A DNA stretch of 64,000 nucleotides, from assembly GCF_030070105.1 (NCBI RefSeq), contig NZ_JASJOO010000003.1, forward strand, positions 171,155-235,154, given 5' to 3'. A model generated the notes under the pieces. That model was given only the letters and a program-made list of their open reading frames with translations. It was not told the DNA's origin and ran no database searches. Shown here piece after piece: positions 36,577-43,598 of this stretch (the first letter of the stretch is position 1; each line of letters begins with the position of its first letter). This DNA is from Bermanella sp. WJH001 (GTDB lineage: Bacteria; Pseudomonadota; Gammaproteobacteria; Pseudomonadales; Oceanobacteraceae). Made by a program: the position numbers and the translations under genes.

Positions 36577-37275
36577 ATGCACGCACTCTTATTTGCCATA
36601 GGGCTCGTTTGTGTATCCATGTATTCAGCCCAAGCAGATACTCTAAGCACAGCCCAAGAAGGTATGCCTACTCAGGCAAAATCGAATACAGCTGAAAGTA
36701 AACACAATCCATTTACGTCCGAGCCAAAAGTACACGCTCTTAAACAAGCTAAACCTGACACCAAAAACACCTTTTATTTTGGCCGTGTATATCATGAAGT
36801 GTCAGAGCCATATAATGAACACCACTCTAGCCATAGTTATACCCAGTACCATAACTACCGAGGATTAAGAGCTGCTTTTCAACACGAACATGCCGAACAT
36901 ATCGCCACCTTATATGCTCTAGAAACTGCGAAACTGGACAGCATTACCATCGAAGATAAAGACCGTAATGACACCATCTATAACTTAATCCTGCCAGAGT
37001 CTGTACGTTACTTAGGCGTTAAATCTTCAGTTATTGCCAGTACTAACCTCAATAAAGGCTGGCAGTTTTATCTAGGCGGCGGCGTCTTTTATGACACGTA
37101 CCTCAAGGATTCAGGAAACACCAACAACTATGGCGTTCGCTATGATTTCGGCACCGGTTATTCGTGGTATCATTGCCAAGCCATGCTGAGATTCAGTGGC
37201 GACTTAACCAATAGCCAATCAAACTCAAATGCCGAATCCGCTGAAGCGGTCATTGAAATCGGTTACAACTTTTAA
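36577..37275 (+). CDS. Predicted small outer-membrane barrel, paralogue of the preceding gene
   Basis: The 232-residue protein has signal peptide MHALLFAIGLVCVSMYSAQA, a His/Ser-rich segment (EHHSSHSYTQYHNYRG) and a barrel ending VIEIGYNF. GWQFYLGGGVFYDTYLKDSG and FGTGYSWYHCQAMLR align with the preceding protein, but the N-terminal DGSVLRG domain is missing. The start at 36577 has AAGG six bases upstream and gives a clean signal peptide; the open frame runs 32 codons further upstream. It probably arose by duplication and is co-transcribed with the gene before and the RDD gene after it. Confidence 0.75.
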   Translation: MHALLFAIGLVCVSMYSAQADTLSTAQEGMPTQAKSNTAESKHNPFTSEPKVHALKQAKPDTKNTFYFGRVYHEVSEPYNEHHSSHSYTQYHNYRGLRAAFQHEHAEHIATLYALETAKLDSITIEDKDRNDTIYNLILPESVRYLGVKSSVIASTNLNKGWQFYLGGGVFYDTYLKDSGNTNNYGVRYDFGTGYSWYHCQAMLRFSGDLTNSQSNSNAESAEAVIEIGYNF

Positions 37276-37282
37276 GAATTTT

Positions 37283-37729
37283 ATGTCTGATCAACAAAAT
37301 ACGTTAACGGTCACCAAGGCAGGCCTGTTTGTTCGCATAGCCGCTCTACTTTACGATGCACTGTTAGTACTTGGAATTTGGTTTGTCATCGGCGTGGTAT
37401 TTGTGATCGCCAACGGCGGCGAAGCCGCCCACAGCCATAACCCGTTTTTACCCAGCGCCCTTTTTATTGCCACCTTGTGGTTTAACATGCACTTTTGGCG
37501 TCGTGGTGGTCAAACACTTGGCATGCGCGCTTGGCGTTTACGTTTGTTAAATGAAAACAAAGGGCCACTTACCATGACCCAATGTATGCTGCGATTTATT
37601 GTTGCCATTGGCTCGCTAGGATTATTCGGTATTGGTTATCTATGGATGTACATCGATAAAAACGGTTTAACATGGCACGACAAATACAGCGAGACCCGTG
37701 TTATTCGCGAGCCAAAACAAGCTAAATAA
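37283..37729 (+). CDS. RDD family membrane protein
   Basis: The 148-residue inner-membrane protein begins AGLFVRIAALLYDALLVLGI, where the RxxAxxxD pattern is the RDD signature, and has three or four membrane helices. RRGGQTLGMRAWRLRLLN is the conserved middle motif and WHDKYSETRVI the C-terminal motif. Family function is poorly known; a transporter or ion-exchange role has been proposed for some members. The ATG at 37283 lies eight bases after the previous stop, and a terminator follows. Confidence 0.92.
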   Translation: MSDQQNTLTVTKAGLFVRIAALLYDALLVLGIWFVIGVVFVIANGGEAAHSHNPFLPSALFIATLWFNMHFWRRGGQTLGMRAWRLRLLNENKGPLTMTQCMLRFIVAIGSLGLFGIGYLWMYIDKNGLTWHDKYSETRVIREPKQAK

Positions 37730-37760
37730 GCACAGCCCACAAAACTCAAACCATCTTTAG

Positions 37761-37784
37761 CGCCTCTTAAACAAGAGGCGTTTT
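37761..37784 (+). terminator. Intrinsic terminator after the RDD gene
   Basis: CGCCTCTT and AAGAGGCG form an 8-bp stem with loop AAAC, followed by TTTT. Confidence 0.88.
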
Positions 37785-37924
37785 ATATTGCGGTCTTTCT
37801 ACTTAACGCTTTATTCATCCAATTCTCAAATACATCTCACTTTATTGTCCTGCATTAATTAAAAACTTGATCAAATGGTCAGATTCTTGCTATAGATGCC
37901 TGCATTTTTTTAAAGGACAACAAA

Positions 37925-38980
37925 ATGAAAGTCGCCCTAAGCACCCTATTACTCCTATTCAGTTTTTACAGCCATACTGTGCCGCTAAAAGTAGCCTTTG
38001 TTTATGTAAGCCCACCTGGGGATGCTGGCTGGAGTTACAGCCATGAGTTAGCGCGCCAATATTTAGAAAACACGTTTGGCGATAGCATTCAAACCAAGGT
38101 CATTGATTCTGTGCCTGAAGGGCGAAAAGCCAGAGAAGTGATCGAGGACTTAGCGAAAGACAGTGACATCGTCTTTACCACCTCATGGGGTTATATGATT
38201 CCAACACAGCGTATTGCCGAGCAATATCCAAATGTTAAATTTGAACATGCAACGGGTCTTCGCCGTGGTGATAACTTATCCACCTATGCCACCCGCGCAT
38301 ATGAGGCCCGTTACTTGTCCGGCATGGTAGCTGCTGCCATGAGTAAATCGAAACGCTTAGGTTACGTGGCGGCTCACCCCATTGCCGAAGTCATCAGGGG
38401 CTTAAACGCATTTACCCTTGGCGCACAGAGTATCGACCCAAGCATAAAAGTCGAAGTGCAGTGGACAAATGCTTGGTATGCGCCTGACAAATCTAAAAAA
38501 CTCACTCATGCATTAATTGATAATGGCGCAGATGTCATTGCACACCATGTTGATACTCCAACCCCATTACAAGTTGCAGAAGCGCGCGGTGTATACGCCA
38601 TTGGCTACCACACTGACATGAGTGTATTCGCTCCCAATAGCCATCTGGTTTCAGTGGTGCACGACTGGGGTAAAATATACGCAAGCCGCATTCAATCAGT
38701 CATGGATAACACATGGTCATCCACTGATCTTTGGCCTGGTTTAAAACAAAACAGCTCACACTTAACGTCCCTTAGCCCTAAGTTGCCCGCTGAAATTGTT
38801 GATAAAGTCACAGCAGCCACTGCCGCGATTCAAAGTGGCGCACTGACTATTTTTTCGGGCCCAATTAATAACCACCGCTCTCGTCAAATTATTCGTGAAG
38901 GTGAAACACTGAGTGATTCAGACATATTAAGAATGGACTGGTACGCACAAGGCATTGAAGGGGATTTACGTTTCTTTTAA
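37925..38980 (+). CDS. BMP-family ABC transporter substrate-binding protein
   Basis: The 351-residue periplasmic protein has signal peptide KVALSTLLLLFSFYSHT and a BMP/PnrA-type fold. PLKVAFVYVSPPGDAGWSYS is the family opening, FTTSWGYMIPTQRIAEQYPN the ligand-site loop, and VSVVHDWGKIYASRI a later motif. BMP proteins bind nucleosides or, in some groups, other small amines. No permease or ATPase gene is beside it and a terminator follows, so it is a lone binding protein. It precedes the guanidine operon but is not part of it. AAAGGA lies before the start. Confidence 0.9.
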   Translation: MKVALSTLLLLFSFYSHTVPLKVAFVYVSPPGDAGWSYSHELARQYLENTFGDSIQTKVIDSVPEGRKAREVIEDLAKDSDIVFTTSWGYMIPTQRIAEQYPNVKFEHATGLRRGDNLSTYATRAYEARYLSGMVAAAMSKSKRLGYVAAHPIAEVIRGLNAFTLGAQSIDPSIKVEVQWTNAWYAPDKSKKLTHALIDNGADVIAHHVDTPTPLQVAEARGVYAIGYHTDMSVFAPNSHLVSVVHDWGKIYASRIQSVMDNTWSSTDLWPGLKQNSSHLTSLSPKLPAEIVDKVTAATAAIQSGALTIFSGPINNHRSRQIIREGETLSDSDILRMDWYAQGIEGDLRFF

Positions 38981-39025
38981 ACGAGCGCACTGATACATTA
39001 CATTTTTAAAATACATCGCCCCATA

Positions 39026-39058
39026 AAAAAGCACTTTTTATTAGATAAAGTGCTTTTT
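39026..39058 (+). terminator. Intrinsic terminator after the BMP-family gene
   Basis: AAAAAGCACTTT and AAAGTGCTTTTT form a 12-bp stem followed by a T-rich tail. Confidence 0.88.
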
Positions 39059-39126
39059 CTTTCTGCAGCACCAATAAAACTCACAAAATTCAAGCTGGCA
39101 CCTTACTTGCAAAAATCCAGTACAGG

Positions 39127-39327
39127 GTAATCTTGGCTAATGGCCAAACTTAGGTGAGTGATCACAGCCTGAATAAAATTTGCAATGGTATAGCTAGGGT
39201 TCCGACTTTTTTCAAAGTGACTGGTCCGAGAGCTATCGACCTTCTAAAAAAATCTTAAGTATTTTTTTGCAAGGTTACACGGCGGGATAAAAGCCCGGGA
39301 GAATCGATTGGCATTAGCCAAGATTAC
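39127..39327 (+). repeat. Long-range inverted repeat enclosing the guanidine-I riboswitch
   Basis: Positions 39127-39147 are the reverse complement of 39308-39327 apart from one extra C, giving a 20-bp helix across the aptamer. Each arm can instead fold alone: TTGGC/GCCAA at 39133-39147 (loop TAATG), and TTGGC/GCCAA at 39308-39321 (loop ATTA). The two local hairpins and the long helix are mutually exclusive, as expected for a regulatory switch. The 3' arm ends 34 bases before the start codon of the first operon gene. Confidence 0.8.
39190..39310 (+). promoter_or_regulatory. Guanidine-I (ykkC) riboswitch
   Basis: The leader has the conserved ykkC blocks in order: CTAGGGTTCCG (39195-39205), GACTGGTCCGAGAGC (39219-39233), and ACACGGCGGGATAAAAGCCC followed by GGGAGA (39278 onward). 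A variable stem (AAAAAAAT / ATTTTTTT) lies between them, and ATCGA (from 39235) can close with TCGAT (39304-39308). The class binds free guanidinium and turns on guanidine transport or breakdown genes. It precedes the seven-gene operon. No T-run terminator follows the aptamer, so control may be at translation: the GGGAGA ribosome site (39351-39356) lies in a small TGGG/CCCA hairpin. Confidence 0.95.
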
Positions 39328-39361
39328 TCGTGTGTAACTTTTAAATACTTGGGAGAACCCA

Positions 39362-40414
39362 ATGAAAACATTTACGTCTCGTCTATTACTCAGTGCATCT
39401 ATTGCTCTTAGTACCTTAAGCGCATCAAATCTTGTGCAAGCAAAAGAAGACTTCAAAGTATGTTGGTCAATTTACGTTGGCTGGATGCCTTGGGAATACG
39501 GACATGAATCTGGGATCGTTAAAAAATGGGCTGACAAATACGACATCAACATTGATGTGGTGCAGTTCAATGATTACGTAGAATCCATGAACCAATACAC
39601 AGCCGGCGAGTTTGATGCCTGCACCATGGCTAACGTCGATGCGTTAACCATTCCTGCTGCTGGTGGCGTTGACTCTACCGCACTAATTGTGGGTGACTTC
39701 TCTAACGGTAACGATGCCGTCATCCTAAAAGAAGGCAGCACAATTAAAGATGCCAAAGGTCAAAACATTAACCTGGTTGAGCTGAGTGTTTCTCATTACT
39801 TACTGGCACGTGGCTTAGAAAGTGTTGGCCTATCTGAAAAAGATGTAAAAGTCGTAAACACATCCGATGCGGACTTAGTATCGGCTTACACCACCAATGA
39901 TGTTTCAGCGGTTGCCACATGGAATCCACTTGTGAGTGAAATCTTAAACATGCCTAAAGCCAACAAAGTATTTGATAGCTCAAATATTCCTGGTGAAATC
40001 ATTGATACGTTAATTGTTAATACCAAAACCCTTAACGAAAATCCAAAACTGGGTAAAGCTTTAGTGGGCGCTTGGTATGAAATCATGGCCGAAATGAAAA
40101 AAGACAAGGCCGTACGTGAACACATGGGTAAAGCATCCGGTACTGACCTTGCGGGTTTTGAAGCACAGCTTGATTCAACCAAAATGTTTTATGACGCAAA
40201 AGAAGCGGTTGAGTTTGTAAACAGTCCAGCTCTTAAAAACACCATGAAATACGTAGCTGAATTTTCGTTTGATCATGGCCTACTAGGTGACGGCGCACCT
40301 GATGCAGGCGTCATTGGTATCGAAACACCAGCGGGTATCTTTGGCGATAAAAGCAATGTAAAACTTCGTTTTGACCCTACCTATATGCAAATGGCCGCAG
40401 ACAACAGCCTATAA
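39362..40414 (+). CDS. Guanidine (annotated 'urea') ABC transporter substrate-binding protein
   Basis: The 350-residue periplasmic protein has signal peptide TSRLLLSASIALSTLSASNL with cleavage after VQA. The mature part resembles NitT/TauT-type binding proteins: VCWSIYVGWMPWEYGHESGI, then FDACTMANVDALTIPAAGGV. This family is often named putative urea ABC transporter binding protein because it lies beside urea-carboxylase-like genes. The ykkC riboswitch upstream makes guanidine the more likely ligand. Trp-rich stretches (CWSIYVGWMPWE) could form a cation-binding aromatic site, which is inference. It is the first gene of the operon. Confidence 0.92.
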   Translation: MKTFTSRLLLSASIALSTLSASNLVQAKEDFKVCWSIYVGWMPWEYGHESGIVKKWADKYDINIDVVQFNDYVESMNQYTAGEFDACTMANVDALTIPAAGGVDSTALIVGDFSNGNDAVILKEGSTIKDAKGQNINLVELSVSHYLLARGLESVGLSEKDVKVVNTSDADLVSAYTTNDVSAVATWNPLVSEILNMPKANKVFDSSNIPGEIIDTLIVNTKTLNENPKLGKALVGAWYEIMAEMKKDKAVREHMGKASGTDLAGFEAQLDSTKMFYDAKEAVEFVNSPALKNTMKYVAEFSFDHGLLGDGAPDAGVIGIETPAGIFGDKSNVKLRFDPTYMQMAADNSL

Positions 40415-40486
40415 AACCGTTTTATAACAATAATAAAGAACGACAAGGATGTCGTTTACGTTTTCCTTAAATTAAAAGTGAGCATT

Positions 40487-41302
40487 ATGAATCGCTGGAT
40501 AAATAAAAAGCCATCTCGGCCACTGGCCATCGCATTGGGAGTGCTACCCTTTATCTTGCTCATGGCGCTGTATCAATGGGGATCGGAAACCCGTAAAGCT
40601 GAAAACCCGAACGACAAATTACTGCCTAGTGTCAGTGAGTTTCATAGTGCCATTGATCGCTTAGCGTTTACACCTAGTAAACGAACCGGTGAATATTTAT
40701 TTTGGCAAGACACTAAAAGTAGCTTACAACGATTATTAACCGGCGTTTTTTGCGCCGCCATTATTGGTTTATTACTGGGGTTAATTACTGGTGCGATTCC
40801 GTTAATTGGTGCCAATTTAAATCCCATTGTCACCGCCATCTCACTTATCCCCCCGATGGCAGTGTTACCACTTTTATTTATTACCTTTGGATTGGGTGAA
40901 TTATCCAAAGTCATGTTGATTATTGTGGGCATCACACCTTTTTTGATTCGTGATTTATACCAACGCACAAAAGATATTCCTAACGAGCAATTAGTAAAAG
41001 CGCAAACACTTGGGGCAAATTCATTTCAAATTATTATCCGTGTTTTACTACCACAAATATTACCAAGGCTATTGGATGCACTGCGTTTAAGTTTAGGTAC
41101 GGCGTGGTTATTTTTAATTGCCGCTGAAGCCATCGCCGCCACAGACGGCTTGGGCTATCGCATATTTTTGGTTCGCCGTTATCTCTCCATGGATGTGATT
41201 CTGCCTTATGTTTTATGGATCACGGTACTTGCCTTCTTGCTAGATTGGTTACTGATGAAAACCAGTAAAAAAATCTTCCCTTGGTATCACGCGGCGAAAT
41301 AG
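40487..41302 (+). CDS. ABC transporter permease, NitT/TauT type
   Basis: The 271-residue inner-membrane protein has about six helices and the BPD permease domain with the EAA loop (EQLVKAQTLGANSFQIIIRV, residues about 168-187). It forms the channel with the ATPase encoded next and receives substrate from the binding protein before it. The ATG at 40487 is used; an in-frame GTG three codons earlier is possible. The import of guanidine, rather than urea, is inferred from the riboswitches and enzymes in the operon. Confidence 0.92.
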   Translation: MNRWINKKPSRPLAIALGVLPFILLMALYQWGSETRKAENPNDKLLPSVSEFHSAIDRLAFTPSKRTGEYLFWQDTKSSLQRLLTGVFCAAIIGLLLGLITGAIPLIGANLNPIVTAISLIPPMAVLPLLFITFGLGELSKVMLIIVGITPFLIRDLYQRTKDIPNEQLVKAQTLGANSFQIIIRVLLPQILPRLLDALRLSLGTAWLFLIAAEAIAATDGLGYRIFLVRRYLSMDVILPYVLWITVLAFLLDWLLMKTSKKIFPWYHAAK

Positions 41303-41310
41303 AGGTCATT

Positions 41311-42093
41311 ATGTCTGATTATCAAATTGAATTTCGCCATGTTGAAAAATCCTATGGTGACAACCTTGTTTTAGAAAACATCAACTGCCAAGTAAAACAA
41401 GGTGAATTTATCACCATGGTGGGTACATCCGGATGTGGCAAAAGTACTTTTTTGAAAATGTTACTGGGCACTGAGTTTCATACTAAAGGTGAGGTAATGC
41501 TCGATGGTCAACCCATCTTGGCCGAACCCAGCCCAGAACGTGGGATTGTGTTTCAAAAATACTCTGTTTTTCCACACCTAACCGTGCGAGACAATGTGGC
41601 CATTTCAAAAGAATTTGAATCCAGCTTTATTGGCCGTTTATTTGGTCAAAAACGCAAACAAGCATTACAAGAAGCCGACCAATGGTTGGAGGCCGTTGGT
41701 TTATTAGATGCCAAACATAAATACCCACACGAACTTTCTGGTGGCATGCAGCAGCGACTAGCCATTGCCCAAGCCCTGATCAAACACCCAAGCGTTTTAC
41801 TATTAGATGAGCCTTTTGGTGCATTGGACCCAGGTATTCGCAAAGACATGCACAAGCTGGTATTGGACTTATGGCAAAAATATCAGCTCACTATTTTTAT
41901 GGTCACCCATGATTTAGAAGAAGGTTTTTATCTGGGCACCCGTCTATGGGTATTTGATAAAACTCGACACGACCCACATGCGCCCAACCGTTTTGGCAGC
42001 ACCATCACCTTTGATTTACCTGTGGGTAAAATCGATAAAGACAGTTTTGTAGAGATTGAAGAGTCACTATCACCACACGCATTATCGGCGTAG
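41311..42093 (+). CDS. ABC transporter ATP-binding protein, NitT/TauT type
   Basis: The 260-residue ATPase has Walker A GTSGCGKST (about residues 39-47), Q-loop VFQKYSVFPHL, signature LSGGMQQR, Walker B VLLLDEPFGALD and H-loop VTHD, all intact. It powers the import system formed with the two preceding genes. GAGG seven bases before the ATG at 41311 decides the start. The next gene begins 17 bases after its stop. Confidence 0.95.
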   Translation: MSDYQIEFRHVEKSYGDNLVLENINCQVKQGEFITMVGTSGCGKSTFLKMLLGTEFHTKGEVMLDGQPILAEPSPERGIVFQKYSVFPHLTVRDNVAISKEFESSFIGRLFGQKRKQALQEADQWLEAVGLLDAKHKYPHELSGGMQQRLAIAQALIKHPSVLLLDEPFGALDPGIRKDMHKLVLDLWQKYQLTIFMVTHDLEEGFYLGTRLWVFDKTRHDPHAPNRFGSTITFDLPVGKIDKDSFVEIEESLSPHALSA

Positions 42094-42110
42094 TGAGAGG
42101 CACAGAAAAT

Positions 42111-42857
42111 ATGACACACACATCAAAAACCTATCATGCATTAGTTAACGACAAGGTATATCAAACCACGGTACCCGGTGCCAGCCACTGGTCATTTATG
42201 GCACGCAAAGGTACACAAGTCACCATTAAAGATATGAATGGTGGGGCAAACGTGGGCATGCTGTTTTATAACCCATATCAATTGAGTGAGAAATTTAATG
42301 CACCGGATACTTTAAAATGCCAACACACATTTAAACTCACTGAAGGTAATTGTTTATACAGCGACATGGGGCGCATTTTTTGCTCCATCGTGAAGGATAG
42401 CTTTGGTTGGCATGAAAGCGTTTGTGGCAACAGCCACGCAAGCCACATAGAAAAACAATTTGGTAAACGGGATTATCAAAACCAACATAACCAATGGTTA
42501 CAAAATGGTTATGACAGCTTTTTGGTCGAACTTGCCAAATACGGTTTAAGAGCCCAAGACATGGCCGCCAATGTTAATTGGTTTAGTCAGGTAAGCAGTG
42601 ACGAAGAAGGCAAGCTGGCCCTCACCCGCAATAGCCAAGCTGGCGATGCCATAACCCTTCGTTTTGAAATGGATACCTTGGTGGTCATGCACACTTGCCC
42701 TCACCCATTAACACAAGCCAGCGCATACCCAATGACACCCGTTGAAGTGACCTTAAGCCAAGCAGATAACGTAAGTGCAGATGATCCATGTATGAACCAT
42801 TGCCCTGAAAATCAACGGGGTTTTGAAAACAACGCCCTGTATCATTTTGGTTTGTGA
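42111..42857 (+). CDS. DUF1989 protein, urea-amidolyase-associated protein 1; carboxyguanidine deiminase subunit
   Basis: The 248-residue cytosolic protein belongs to DUF1989 and matches urea-carboxylase-associated protein 1. It has GANVGMLFYNPYQLSEKFNA, CQHTFKLTEGNCLYSDMGR and MHTCPHPLT, whose conserved Cys and His residues suit a metal site. In guanidine degradation the two DUF1989 proteins form carboxyguanidine deiminase (CgdAB), which converts carboxyguanidine to allophanate and ammonia. Its stop overlaps a possible GTG start of the partner gene. I assign the complex from family and context and do not claim which subunit is CgdA. Confidence 0.9.
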   Translation: MTHTSKTYHALVNDKVYQTTVPGASHWSFMARKGTQVTIKDMNGGANVGMLFYNPYQLSEKFNAPDTLKCQHTFKLTEGNCLYSDMGRIFCSIVKDSFGWHESVCGNSHASHIEKQFGKRDYQNQHNQWLQNGYDSFLVELAKYGLRAQDMAANVNWFSQVSSDEEGKLALTRNSQAGDAITLRFEMDTLVVMHTCPHPLTQASAYPMTPVEVTLSQADNVSADDPCMNHCPENQRGFENNALYHFGL

Positions 42858-42865
42858 GAAGTAAC

Positions 42866-43504
42866 ATGATTAAAGAAAGTATATTAAAAGCAGAATCTGC
42901 CCACAGCTCAAAAACCGTAAGCGCAGGTGACTATTATTTTGGCATTGTAAAAAAAGGCGAAACCATCCGCATTGTTGATCTTAAAGGCAACCAAGCGGCA
43001 GACACCTTGTTTTATAACGCCCACGATGTGAGCGAGCGTTATAGCGCCATGGACACCATTCGCGAACAAGGTGCGTTATATCTAACCGCTGGCACCGTGC
43101 TAAAAACCAATTTAAATAACGACCTGTTAGAAATTACCGCCGACACCTGTGGCCGTCACGATACAGTGGGCGGTGCCTGTGCCACCGAATCCAACACCGT
43201 TCGCTATGATTTAGAAAAACGCTGTATGCATGCCTGTCGTGATAGCTGGATGCTCGCTATTCAAGAACACCCAGAATACAAATTAAATAAAGAAGACATT
43301 ACTCATAATATTAATTTTTTTATGAATGTGCCGGTCACAAGTGATGGCAAGCTTACCTTCGAAGACGGCATTTCAGCACCGGGAAAATACGTAGAGTTGA
43401 CCGCAAAAATGGATACCTTGGTATTAATCTCCAATTGCCCACAACTGAACAACCCATGTAATGGTTATGACCCAACCCCAGTTGAAGTATTGATTTGGTC
43501 GTAA
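42866..43504 (+). CDS. DUF1989 protein, urea-amidolyase-associated protein 2; carboxyguanidine deiminase subunit
   Basis: The 212-residue protein is a shorter DUF1989 relative of the preceding one. Shared elements include VDLKGNQAADTLFYNAHDVS, the Cys/His segment ITADTCGRHDTVGGACATES, and ISNCPQLNNPCNGYDPTPVE. It would be the second subunit of carboxyguanidine deiminase. The ATG at 42866 is used; the frame also has a GTG at 42854 overlapping the previous stop. An untranslated gap of 94 bases follows, holding the guanidine-II riboswitch. Confidence 0.9.
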   Translation: MIKESILKAESAHSSKTVSAGDYYFGIVKKGETIRIVDLKGNQAADTLFYNAHDVSERYSAMDTIREQGALYLTAGTVLKTNLNNDLLEITADTCGRHDTVGGACATESNTVRYDLEKRCMHACRDSWMLAIQEHPEYKLNKEDITHNINFFMNVPVTSDGKLTFEDGISAPGKYVELTAKMDTLVLISNCPQLNNPCNGYDPTPVEVLIWS

Positions 43505-43534
43505 GCATTACCTAAAAATTAAGTGTTCGCACTT

Positions 43535-43583
43535 CGAAATCAGGACGACCTGAATTCGCTATTCATCATCGGGACGACCCGTC
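43535..43583 (+). promoter_or_regulatory. Guanidine-II (mini-ykkC) riboswitch before the carboxylase gene
   Basis: Two hairpins each present the ACGA loop that defines mini-ykkC (ACGR). The first is TCAGG-ACGA-CCTGA (43540-43553), extended by CGAA / TTCG around one mismatch. The second is CGGG-ACGA-CCCG (43570-43581). Eleven bases separate the stems. The second hairpin is followed by ribosome site GGAG (43590-43593) and ATG at 43599, so guanidine binding could expose that site. It provides a second guanidine-responsive control inside an operon already led by a guanidine-I riboswitch. Confidence 0.85.
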
Positions 43584-43598
43584 AGTTTGGAGCCGTTT

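Noticed and set aside
37925..38980. BMP-family binding protein as part of the guanidine operon
   Set aside because: A strong terminator at 39026-39058 separates it, and the ykkC leader starts after that.
39362..42093. Urea transporter of the UrtABCDE type
   Set aside because: The genes are of the three-component NitT/TauT type, not the five-gene Urt system, and are led by a guanidine riboswitch.
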